DNA from: Actinoplanes campanulatus
GTDB taxonomy: Bacteria > Actinomycetota > Actinomycetes > Mycobacteriales > Micromonosporaceae
Assembly (NCBI RefSeq): GCF_014647795.1
Contig: NZ_BMPW01000014.1
Span: forward strand, 62,001 to 126,000
DNA: 64,000 bases
Direction: 5' to 3'
The notes under the pieces are model-generated. The model made no database searches. It saw nothing but the letters and a program-made list of their open reading frames with translations, and was not told where the DNA came from. The translations under genes were made by a program, and so were the position numbers. The number at the start of each line of letters is the position of its first letter. The first letter of the stretch is position 1. This document shows, in pieces, positions 53,944 through 60,032 of the stretch.

Positions 53944-54520
53944 TCGGGTCGCCGAGGGTGTAGCGGAGCAGGACGGCTCCGCGGGCGGACGTGATCGGCG
54001 GCTCGGCCAGAGTCAGCGAGGTGGGGACGGCGCCGCCGTCGAAGACCTTCTTGCCGACGCCCAGGACGAGCGGGTAGACCCACAGGTTGAGGCGGTCGAA
54101 GAGGCGTTCGCGCAGCAGGGTCTGCACCAGGTTGAGGCTGCCGATCACGTGCACCTCGTCGTGCTTGTCGCGCAGCTCGCGGACGGCGGCGGGCAGGTCC
54201 GGGCCGAGCTGGGAGGAGCCGGCCCAGTCGAGGGTCGGGCTGCCGTGCGAGGCGACGTACTTCGGGATGCTGTTGAACCGCTCGGCGATGACGTCGTCCT
54301 GGTGCGGCCAGTACCCGGCGAAGATGTCGTAGGTGCGGCGGCCCAGCAGCAGGGCGTCCGTGGCCCGGATTCCGGCGATCACGTGCTCCCCGACGATCTC
54401 GTCGGGTTCTGAGAACTGCCATCCCCCGTACGGAAAGCCGTCGGGGTCCTCGTCGCGCCCACCCGGCGCCTGGCCGACCAGATCGAGGGTCGTGAAGAGG
54501 TCGATGTGGATCGTGCCCAT
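53933..54520 (-). CDS. Dihydrofolate-reductase-fold (RibD C-terminal-like) protein
   Basis: The 195-residue protein reads IHIDLFTTLDLVGQAPGG, ALLLGRRTYDIFAGYW and HVIGSLNLVQTLLRERLFD, the pattern of stand-alone RibD-C/YwjB-like reductases that bind NADPH. The substrate is unknown. It is divergent from an MFS gene, with a clear operator between them. Confidence 0.84.
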   Translation of the reverse strand: MGTIHIDLFTTLDLVGQAPGGRDEDPDGFPYGGWQFSEPDEIVGEHVIAGIRATDALLLGRRTYDIFAGYWPHQDDVIAERFNSIPKYVASHGSPTLDWAGSSQLGPDLPAAVRELRDKHDEVHVIGSLNLVQTLLRERLFDRLNLWVYPLVLGVGKKVFDGGAVPTSLTLAEPPITSARGAVLLRYTLGDPITA

Positions 54521-54592
54521 GGGTCTTCTCCCTGCTTTTCGGGGTCGTCGTCATAGAAGACCGCACTCCGGCCCGGAATTCATCGCCGAACG

Positions 54593-54613
54593 TTGTCAAT
54601 TATTTATTGACAA
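54593..54613. promoter_or_regulatory. Operator TTGTCAAT-N5-ATTGACAA
   Basis: A perfect 8-bp inverted repeat with a 5-bp spacer lies just upstream of the -35 box of the MFS promoter, typical for a dimeric TetR or MarR repressor. Confidence 0.6.
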
Positions 54614-54621
54614 AATCGCCA

Positions 54622-54650
54622 TTGACCCCGCCAAATCGGACACCTAGCGT
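54622..54650 (+). promoter_or_regulatory. Promoter of the MFS exporter gene
   Basis: TTGACC (54622-54627), a 17-bp spacer and TAGCGT (54645-54650) fit the vegetative actinobacterial consensus. Confidence 0.6.
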
Positions 54651-54685
54651 TGAGCCCCAACGACTCAACCTCGGAGGAGTGACAG

Positions 54686-55873
54686 GTGAAGTGGAGCCGG
54701 AACGCGACGGCATATCTCGGAGCGGTTCTCGTCTCCAGCTTCGGCAGCAACGCGATGATGCTGGCCGCCGGCATCTGGGTCATGGCGCTCACCGGTGACA
54801 GCAGCCTGGCGGCCTGGGTCGGCTTCCTGGTCTGGGCGCCCACCCTGGCCGGGCCGGTGATCGGGGCGATCGTGGACCGCGCGCCCCGCCGGCAGCGGGT
54901 GATGATCGGCGGCAACGCGGTGATGGGCCTGCTGCTCCTGCTCCTGCTGCTGGTCGATACCGAGGCGCGGGTGTGGCTGATCTTCGCGGTCATGCTCTGT
55001 TACGGCGTCAGTTTCGTGGTCCTCGACGCCGCCGAGAACGCCGTCCTGCCGGCCGCGGTCCCGGCGGATCAGCTCGGCGACCTCAACGGGCTGCGGATGT
55101 CCGCGTCCGAGGGTGTGAAACTGGCCGCCCCACTGCTCGGCGCGGGCCTGTTCACCTGGCTGGGCGGCGCGGGCGTCGCCGTGCTGGACGCGGTCACGTT
55201 CTTCGTGGCGGCCGCGCTGTGCCTGCTCATCCGTCCGGTTCGGATCGAGCGGACGCCGGCGGCGGAGCCCTGGCGGCAGCGGATCGCCGAGGGCGCCCGT
55301 CAGCTGTGGCGGCAGCCGGTCCTGCGGCGGATCGTGCTGTCGACGTCGTCGCTCATGTTCCTGGTCGGGATGGCCGGCACCACGGTCTTCGCCGTGGTCG
55401 ACGAGGGCCTACACCGGGCGCCGGCCTTCGCCGGTGTGCTGATGACGGTGCAGGGCGCCGGATCGGTGGCCGCCGGCCTGCTGGCCGGGCCGTTGCAGCG
55501 GCGGATGCGGCCGCACGTGTTCGCCGGGACGGGCATCGCCCTCTTCGCGGCCGGTGCGGCGTTGCGCTGCCTGCCGTCGCTCACCCCGGTGCTCGTCGCC
55601 GCGCTGCTCGCGGGCCTGGCGGCGCCGTGGGTGCTGATCATCGGCGCGACCGTTCTCCAGCGGGATGTCCCGGCGGCCTGTCTCGGCCGCGTCTCGGGCA
55701 CGGTCACGCTGCTCAGCTTCGCGCCGGGCGCGATCGGTCAGGCGACCGGCGCGAGCCTGCTGGCGGTCGCCGATTACCGGCTGCTGCTCGGCGGCGCGGC
55801 CGTCGCCGGCCTGGCGACGGCGGCGCTGTGCCTACGGCCGGTGCGGGAGGACGCCCCGGCCCTGGTCGAGTGA
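54686..55873 (+). CDS. MFS transporter (drug-efflux-like)
   Basis: The 395-residue protein has about twelve helices, with WVGFLVWAPTLAGPVIGAIV then DRAPRRQRVMIGGNAV after helix 2 (the MFS RxxxR loop) and VVLDAAENAVLPAAV. It belongs to the MFS_3/enterobactin-exporter-like group. GTG 54686 follows GGAGGAG. The nearby operator suggests drug- or ligand-controlled expression; the regulator is not adjacent. A 33-bp tandem duplication follows the gene. Confidence 0.84.
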   Translation: MKWSRNATAYLGAVLVSSFGSNAMMLAAGIWVMALTGDSSLAAWVGFLVWAPTLAGPVIGAIVDRAPRRQRVMIGGNAVMGLLLLLLLLVDTEARVWLIFAVMLCYGVSFVVLDAAENAVLPAAVPADQLGDLNGLRMSASEGVKLAAPLLGAGLFTWLGGAGVAVLDAVTFFVAAALCLLIRPVRIERTPAAEPWRQRIAEGARQLWRQPVLRRIVLSTSSLMFLVGMAGTTVFAVVDEGLHRAPAFAGVLMTVQGAGSVAAGLLAGPLQRRMRPHVFAGTGIALFAAGAALRCLPSLTPVLVAALLAGLAAPWVLIIGATVLQRDVPAACLGRVSGTVTLLSFAPGAIGQATGASLLAVADYRLLLGGAAVAGLATAALCLRPVREDAPALVE

Positions 55874-55904
55874 CCGCCGGCCCACCATCCCGCCACGTCC
55901 TCCG

Positions 55905-55976
55905 GGTCGCGGGCCGGCTGGCAGGGCAGGCGCACACGGTCGCGGGCCGGCTGGCAGGGCAGGCGCACACGGTCGC
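55905..55976. repeat. 33-bp tandem duplication after the MFS gene
   Basis: GGTCGCGGGCCGGCTGGCAG plus 13 more bases occurs at 55905 and exactly again at 55938; a third copy begins at 55971 and stops after seven bases. Confidence 0.75.
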
Positions 55977-56016
55977 GATGCCGTGCGAGCCCACCCGGCC
56001 GATGGCCTTGGCCCCC

Positions 56017-56040
56017 GCACACGCGGGTTCCCTCGTGTGC
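56017..56040 (-). terminator. Hairpin after the tRNA array
   Basis: GCACACG and CGTGTGC form a 7-bp stem with a 10-nt loop, 16 bp beyond the last array element in the minus direction. Confidence 0.4.
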
Positions 56041-56055
56041 ACCTGCCAGGGGAAT

Positions 56056-56089
56056 GGCCCGGCGACGGTTTCGAACCGTTGACCGGGCC
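56056..56089 (-). ncRNA. tRNA-like minihelix (acceptor stem plus T arm only)
   Basis: On the minus strand GGCCCGG and CCGGGCC form a 7-bp acceptor-like stem enclosing ACGG-TTCGAAA-CCGT, a T arm with the canonical TTCGA loop. The D and anticodon arms are absent. It sits at the 3' end of the ten-tRNA array in the position of an eleventh gene. It is either a tRNA that lost its centre or a processing or termination element. Confidence 0.5.
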
Positions 56090-56100
56090 TTGCCTTACCG

Positions 56101-56174
56101 CTCCCTCGGTCAGACTCGAACTGACACCGGTACGCATTAACAGTGCGCTGCCCTGCCGGTTGGGCGACGAGGGA
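56101..56174 (-). tRNA. tRNA-Asn(GTT)
   Basis: The cloverleaf is intact: acceptor TCCCTCG/CGAGGGA, D arm GCCC-GGGC, anticodon stem GCGCA/TGCGT with loop CTGTTAA, T arm GTCAG-TTCGAGT-CTGAC, discriminator G. No CCA is encoded. Confidence 0.9.
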
Positions 56175-56178
56175 TTTG

Positions 56179-56252
56179 TGGAGCCGACGGGATTCGAACC
56201 CGCACCTTCCGACTTGAAAGGACGGTGACCTGACCGCTTAGTCGACGGCTCC
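56179..56252 (-). tRNA. tRNA-Glu(TTC)
   Basis: Acceptor GGAGCCG/CGGCTCC, short D stem GAC/GTC, anticodon loop CTTTCAA and T arm GCGGG-TTCGAAT-CCCGT. The anticodon stem CCGTC/GTCGG carries a T-T mismatch. Starts 4 nt after the next gene in the array. Confidence 0.85.
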
Positions 56253-56255
56253 GTG

Positions 56256-56327
56256 TGTCCGGCGCCGGTGTCGAACGGATGGGCTCCGTCGTGTCAGGAC
56301 GGTGCCCTTACGTCGAGCCGGCCGGAC
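56256..56327 (-). tRNA. tRNA-Val(GAC), degenerate
   Basis: Acceptor GTCCGGC/GCCGGAC and anticodon arm CCGTC-CTGACAC-GACGG are intact. The D loop GACGTAA lacks the usual GG, and the T stem ATCCG/CCGGC has at least two mismatches. It may be non-functional or a non-canonical tRNA. Confidence 0.65.
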
Positions 56328-56330
56328 GTG

Positions 56331-56404
56331 TGCTGGTGGGCGGAATCGAACCGCCGGCCTTCGAGTTATCGGCTCGATGCTCTGACCGACTGAGCTACAC
56401 CAGC
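56331..56404 (-). tRNA. tRNA-Ile(GAT) with C33
   Basis: All four stems are perfect (acceptor GCTGGTG/CACCAGC, anticodon stem TCGAG/CTCGA, T stem GGCGG/CCGCC). The anticodon loop is CCGATAA, so position 33, almost always U, is C. Confidence 0.8.
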
Positions 56405-56408
56405 GTCG

Positions 56409-56484
56409 CACCGACGACGGGATTCGAACCCGCGATCTTCACCTTGACTCCGGTGACGGGGACTCCGGACTCCCCTGCGTCGGC
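56409..56484 (-). tRNA. tRNA-Asp(GTC)-like with 8-nt anticodon loop
   Basis: Acceptor GCCGACG/CGTCGGT, D stem GGGG/CCCC and T arm GCGGG-TTCGAAT-CCCGT form a normal frame. The anticodon stem TCACC/GGTGA closes a loop GGAGTCAA of eight bases instead of seven, containing GTC, with A rather than U before it. Confidence 0.7.
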
Positions 56485-56500
56485 ATGTGTTCTCCTTTCG

Positions 56501-56573
56501 AGCCGACGGGCGGACTCGAACCGCCTGCCTGCCGCTTACGAGGCGGCCGCTCTACCCGGTGAGCTACATCGGC
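56501..56573 (-). tRNA. tRNA-Thr(CGT)
   Basis: Intact cloverleaf: acceptor GCCGATG/CGTCGGC, D stem GCTC/GAGC, anticodon arm GCCGC-CTCGTAA-GCGGC, T arm GGCGG-TTCGAGT-CCGCC, discriminator T. Confidence 0.9.
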
Positions 56574-56585
56574 GTGCTGCTTGCG

Positions 56586-56658
56586 CTCCGAGACGAGGAT
56601 TCGAACCTCGAACCTCCCGGTCCAGAGCCGGGCGTGCTGCCTGTTGCACCATCTCGGA
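56586..56658 (-). tRNA. tRNA-Gln(CTG)
   Basis: Intact cloverleaf: acceptor TCCGAGA/TCTCGGA, D stem GTGC/GCAC, anticodon arm CCCGG-CTCTGGA-CCGGG, T arm CGAGG-TTCGAAT-CCTCG, discriminator G. Confidence 0.9.
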
Positions 56659-56687
56659 AAGAGACCGGCCATATGCCGGCCGTGTCG

Positions 56688-56762
56688 TAGACCAGGCGGG
56701 ATTCGAACCCGCGACCTCCGGATTGAGAGACCGGTGAGCACTCCTGGCTGCTCCGCTGGTCC
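56688..56762 (-). tRNA. tRNA-Glu(CTC)
   Basis: Acceptor GGACCAG/CTGGTCT, D stem GAGC/GCTC, anticodon arm CCGGT-CTCTCAA-TCCGG with a T-T pair at the stem base next to the loop, T arm GCGGG-TTCGAAT-CCCGC, discriminator A. Confidence 0.85.
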
Positions 56763-56772
56763 TTGTCGTGCG

Positions 56773-56845
56773 CACCCACCCGCGGAATCGAACCGCGCAC
56801 CTCCCGGGCTTCAACCGGATGCTCCGCCGTCTGAGCTTGATGGGC
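56773..56845 (-). tRNA. tRNA-Phe(GAA)
   Basis: Acceptor GCCCATC/GGTGGGT (with G-T pairs), D stem GCTC/GAGC, anticodon arm TCCGG-TTGAAGC-CCGGG, T arm CGCGG-TTCGATT-CCGCG, discriminator G. Confidence 0.87.
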
Positions 56846-56897
56846 CTGCAAAAGCCACTGTTCAGTTGTCAATTCAGCGAATCTCTCGCACGAAAAG

Positions 56898-56971
56898 CAG
56901 GGGCGACAGGATTCGAACCTGCAACCTTCGGATTTGGAAGCCGCTGCGCCACCGAATTGCGCCACACCCCT
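56898..56971 (-). tRNA. tRNA-Trp(CCA), slightly degenerate
   Basis: Acceptor AGGGGTG/CGCCCCT, D stem GCGC/GCGC, loop TTCCAAA with CCA, T arm GCAGG-TTCGAAT-CCTGT, discriminator G. The anticodon stem GCGGC/TCCGA has mismatches at both ends. It is the first tRNA of the array in transcription order. Confidence 0.83.
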
Positions 56972-56984
56972 ATGTGAAAACAGT

Positions 56985-57018
56985 GAAGCCGCCTTCCCCG
57001 GGTCCGGGAGGCGGCTTC
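56985..57018 (-). promoter_or_regulatory. Hairpin in the tRNA-array leader
   Basis: GAAGCCGCCT and AGGCGGCTTC form a 10-bp stem with a 14-nt loop between the leader ORF and tRNA-Trp. It could be a processing signal or attenuator. Confidence 0.45.
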
Positions 57019-57041
57019 GGCGCTGGGCGCTTCCGCGGGCG

Positions 57042-57122
57042 CTAGCAGCGCCTCCCGGGCTGGGATTCGAAGTTCTCGATGACGACGGCGACCGAGATCG
57101 TTTCGGTTTGCCAGCGGTTCAT
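57042..57122 (-). CDS. Possible 26-residue leader peptide of the tRNA array
   Basis: A minus-strand frame with a good ribosome site (GAGGAG, 7 nt before ATG 57122) codes MNRWQTETISVAVVIENFES then QPGRRC and stops at TAG 57042-57044. The stop lies in a GGCGCT-AGC-AGCGCC hairpin (57038-57052). It is the only protein-coding candidate between the array promoter and the first tRNA. No homologue is recognised; it could be a control peptide or chance. Confidence 0.35.
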   Translation of the reverse strand: MNRWQTETISVAVVIENFESQPGRRC

Positions 57123-57162
57123 CGGAAGCTCCTCGAGTCTGTTGCGGTGTGTTGTGAGGACG

Positions 57163-57192
57163 ACGATAGTCAGCGGTCGCCGTACCCCGCAA
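57163..57192 (-). promoter_or_regulatory. Promoter of the tRNA array
   Basis: On the minus strand TTGCGG (57187-57192), an 18-bp spacer and TATCGT (57163-57168) fit a vegetative promoter; transcription would start near 57156, upstream of the leader ORF. Confidence 0.5.
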
Positions 57193-57210
57193 TTCTATTT
57201 TCTGAAAAGA

Positions 57211-57828
57211 TCAGCGAGCTTCGCGGAATGCCCCGTTGAGCAGAAGATCGATGAGTTGCCGGCGGTCCGGTTTCTCGGCGGGGCGGCCGGGTCCGGCGGT
57301 GCGGCCGAACAGCAGCCGCAGGTAGGCGTCGGCGAGCACGTGCGCGGGCAGCCGCAGCCGGTCACCGTCGGGTTCGAACAGTGCCACGACGGCCTCCCGG
57401 GTGGCGGCCTGCGCGTCGTCGCGCCGGGGGGCGCCGTCGGTGGGGGCGGGTGGCCGCCGGTTCGGGAGGCCGGCGGCGTGCAGTCCGCCGAGGACGGTGC
57501 CCATCCGGTCGAGGTAGGCGTCGAGGGCGTCGGCGGCCTCCAGGAGCCGGTCGGCCAGCGGCAGGGTGAGGTCGATGGCGCCGAGGTCCTCCAGCGCCAC
57601 GGTGGGGTCGAGGACGGTGGCGATGCAGGCCTGGAGGACGGCGTCCTTGTCGGCGAAGACCCGGAAGACGGTGGCCTCGCCGATGCCGGCGGCCCGGGCG
57701 ATCTGGGCGGTGGTGACGGCGGCGCCGTGCTGGGCGATCAGCGGCAGGGCCGTCTGAACGATCATGTCGCGACGTCGGTCGGGGCTCATTCCCGGCGCGC
57801 GGCGCCGGCTGGTGGGTGCGTCTGTCAT
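57211..57828 (-). CDS. TetR family regulator
   Basis: The 205-residue protein has the TetR helix-turn-helix VQTALPLIAQHGAAVTTAQI to IGEATVFRVFADKDAVLQA (residues about 24-68) and a helical C-terminus. ATG 57828 and codon 14 are possible starts. A perfect 22-bp palindrome 13 bp upstream of ATG 57828 suggests autoregulation. The MFS gene upstream on the same strand is the probable partner. Confidence 0.86.
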   Translation of the reverse strand: MTDAPTSRRRAPGMSPDRRRDMIVQTALPLIAQHGAAVTTAQIARAAGIGEATVFRVFADKDAVLQACIATVLDPTVALEDLGAIDLTLPLADRLLEAADALDAYLDRMGTVLGGLHAAGLPNRRPPAPTDGAPRRDDAQAATREAVVALFEPDGDRLRLPAHVLADAYLRLLFGRTAGPGRPAEKPDRRQLIDLLLNGAFREAR

Positions 57829-57840
57829 GACATCGACGGT

Positions 57841-57862
57841 ACGGAGTGAGCACTCACTCCGT
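57841..57862. promoter_or_regulatory. 22-bp perfect palindrome, TetR operator
   Basis: ACGGAGTGAG-CA-CTCACTCCGT contains the common TetR-type GAGTGAGCACTCACTC core and lies 13 bp before the tetR start. Confidence 0.7.
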
Positions 57863-57865
57863 CAA

Positions 57866-58030
57866 GGGTCAACAGTGGCAGCTCACCCGTGATCCCAGTC
57901 GACTACGGCGGCCGGACAGACGCGGGTCAACAGTGCCAGCTCACCCGTGATCCCGGTGGACGACGGCGGCCGGACAGACGCGGGTCAACGGCGCCAGGTC
58001 ACCCGCAATCCGGGGTGGACGACCGCGGCC
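57866..58030. repeat. 58-bp tandem duplications of the MFS gene 3' end
   Basis: Units beginning GGGTCAAC start at 57866, 57924 and 57982 (58-bp period). The third unit is the real 3' end of the MFS gene; the other two are diverged copies of its last codons and stop. Confidence 0.72.
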
Positions 58031-59226
58031 AGGTAGACGGCGCCGCACGCCCACAGGGCCGCGCCCGGGCCGGCGGCCAGCATGGCGGCGCCGGCCAGGC
58101 CGCCGAACGGGATCCCGGCCCACGCCCAGGCGACGATCAGGGTGCGGACCCGGCCGCGCATGTGGTCGGGGACCCGCTCGGCCTCGACCGCCTCGACGAT
58201 CGGGCAGGCCGCGCCGCTGCCGAGCCCGGCCGCCGCGAAGACCAGCAGCACGACGGTGGGTGGCGCGTCGGCGGCCAGCACCACGTACCGGCTCACCCCG
58301 GCCACGATGATCGCCACCAGGAAGACGGTCCGGCGGGGGAAGCGGGCGCCGATCCAGGCGGCGATCGCGGCCGTGAACACCGCACACGCCCCGAAGACGC
58401 CGCTGAGCAGGCCGACGAACGCGACCCCGTGACCGTGCCCGTGCGCCCACACCGGCAGCAGCACCGTGAGGAACGCCTGGTCCAGGAAGTTCGTGATGAC
58501 GTACATGAGCACGATGGCCCGCAGTGAGCGGTCGCGGTGCAGGAAGCCCGCGCCGTCGCGCAGTTGCCGCAGGTAGCCGCCCGGCCGGGCTGCACGGGAA
58601 CGGCCCGCGGCCCGCGGCCCGGTGACGCCGATCAGGGCGGCGGCGGCGAAGAGCACGGCGACGGCCCAGAGGGTACGGGCGCCGAACGCCGCCACGAGCA
58701 CTCCGGACGCCAGTGGCCCGGCGCTGGTGGCGGCCCGCTCGATCACCGTCGCCATGCCGGTGCCGCGCTCGATCGGCTGGCCGGCGTCCTCGGTCGCCCC
58801 CGGCAGCAGGGTGTGCTTGGCGGCGACGGCCGGCCCGTCGGCCGCCCCCACGCAGGCCATGCAGAGCATCACCATGAGCAGCGGCGGCCCGGGCGCCGCC
58901 GCGAGCAGGATCATGGCGACCGCGCTGATCGCGTCACCGGCGATGCTGATCCGCCGCGCGCCGAGCCGGTCGATCAGCGGCCCGACGACGACCTGCACGA
59001 TGACGTACGGCAGTGCCTGGCAGAGCGTCACGAGCCCGGCCTTGGCCGGGTCGCCGGTGCTGGTCAGCAGCAGCCACGGGATGGCGATCAGCAGCATGCG
59101 GTTGGCCGACAGCGCGCAGGCCTGGGAGCCCAGCACGACCGCGAGTCCCCGCCACGCGCGACCGGTGACCGCGGGGGCCGGTGTGGGTTCCGGCGCGACC
59201 ACGACGCGCACCGCCTGATCGGTCAC
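57985..59226 (-). CDS. MFS transporter
   Basis: The 413-residue protein has about twelve helices, with LTSTGDPAKAGLVTLCQALP, VVGPLIDRLGARRISIAGD (loop 2-3) and GLLSGVFGACAVFTAAIAAW. GTG 59226 is chosen for the GGGGG ribosome site; GTG 59247 would add seven residues. It probably exports small toxic compounds under control of the adjacent TetR protein. Confidence 0.82.
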   Translation of the reverse strand: MTDQAVRVVVAPEPTPAPAVTGRAWRGLAVVLGSQACALSANRMLLIAIPWLLLTSTGDPAKAGLVTLCQALPYVIVQVVVGPLIDRLGARRISIAGDAISAVAMILLAAAPGPPLLMVMLCMACVGAADGPAVAAKHTLLPGATEDAGQPIERGTGMATVIERAATSAGPLASGVLVAAFGARTLWAVAVLFAAAALIGVTGPRAAGRSRAARPGGYLRQLRDGAGFLHRDRSLRAIVLMYVITNFLDQAFLTVLLPVWAHGHGHGVAFVGLLSGVFGACAVFTAAIAAWIGARFPRRTVFLVAIIVAGVSRYVVLAADAPPTVVLLVFAAAGLGSGAACPIVEAVEAERVPDHMRGRVRTLIVAWAWAGIPFGGLAGAAMLAAGPGAALWACGAVYLAAVVHPGLRVTWRR

Positions 59227-59435
59227 GACCCGGCCCCCGCGATCCACTTATCCGCGTCGATGCACATCCGCTTGATATTAGTAGCGATGAGCACACTGTC
59301 AGTAGTGGGCGGCGCCATCGGCGGCCTCCTTCGCTTCCCCCTCGACCGATCGGAACCGATTCGTGGGGCGGCGCCACCGCGGATGTCCGGCCGGTACACA
59401 TGGGACCGGCGGACAGTCGACCGGATACGCCGGTC

Positions 59436-59951
59436 TCAGTCGCCGAGGCCGCTGCCGTCCGCGGTGACGGCGCGGGCGACCCGCTCCAGGGGGGCCCGGA
59501 CGGCCGCCGTCAGGTCGAGGGTCCCGCCGCTGAGCACCCATTGCAGCTGCAGGCCGTCGCTGACCGCGATGCACTCCCGGGCGATGGCCGTGCAGTCGGT
59601 GTCCGCCCGGAACTCGCCACTGTCGACCGCTCGCCGCAGCCGGGCCGCGAGACCGTCGACGGCGCTGTCGTAGCGCTCGGCGAACAGCCGGTGCGCCGGG
59701 CTGGAGGTGTCCGCCGCCTCCGCCGAGACCAGCACGAACAGTTCGATCAACCCGGGCTCCTCCAGCTGCCGCCCGGTCATCTCGAGCAGCCGGCGCAGCA
59801 CCCCGGCCCCGGTGACGCCGGGGTCGGCGGCGATCCGCGCCATCGCGGTCCGGTGGTAGCCGCCCTTGGCGAAGTGCCGGACGGCCGCCTCGAGGATCGC
59901 CTCCCGCCGGGCGATCCCGACGCGGTAGCTCCCAGGTGATCGCCGCGGCAT
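59436..59951 (-). CDS. TetR family regulator with apparent internal deletion
   Basis: The 171-residue frame begins with REAILEAAVRHFAKGGYHRT and AMARIAADPGVTGAGVL, which should run into the recognition-helix end and a HHFPSK-type segment. Instead it jumps to RRLLEMTGRQLEEPGLIELF, normally about 45 residues further on. The C-terminal domain is otherwise intact. The deletion is in frame and removes the end of the DNA-binding domain, so activity is doubtful. ATG 59951 is the start. Confidence 0.62.
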   Translation of the reverse strand: MPRRSPGSYRVGIARREAILEAAVRHFAKGGYHRTAMARIAADPGVTGAGVLRRLLEMTGRQLEEPGLIELFVLVSAEAADTSSPAHRLFAERYDSAVDGLAARLRRAVDSGEFRADTDCTAIARECIAVSDGLQLQWVLSGGTLDLTAAVRAPLERVARAVTADGSGLGD

Positions 59952-60032
59952 GGCCGTCACCGTAGCGCAGCGCCCGGCACAGGGACCGGTTCGGTCCTGT
60001 TTGCGCTGGTGACGGCCGGGTACCCGGCGCGC

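Noticed and set aside
56439-57045. Several open frames across the tRNA array
   Set aside because: They arise from the repeated tRNA arms (TTCGAACC and similar) and have no protein-like features.
57001-57122. An eleventh full tRNA around GGATTCGAAG (57063-57072)
   Set aside because: A T-loop-like TTCGAA is present but no acceptor or anticodon arms can be drawn; it lies inside the leader ORF.
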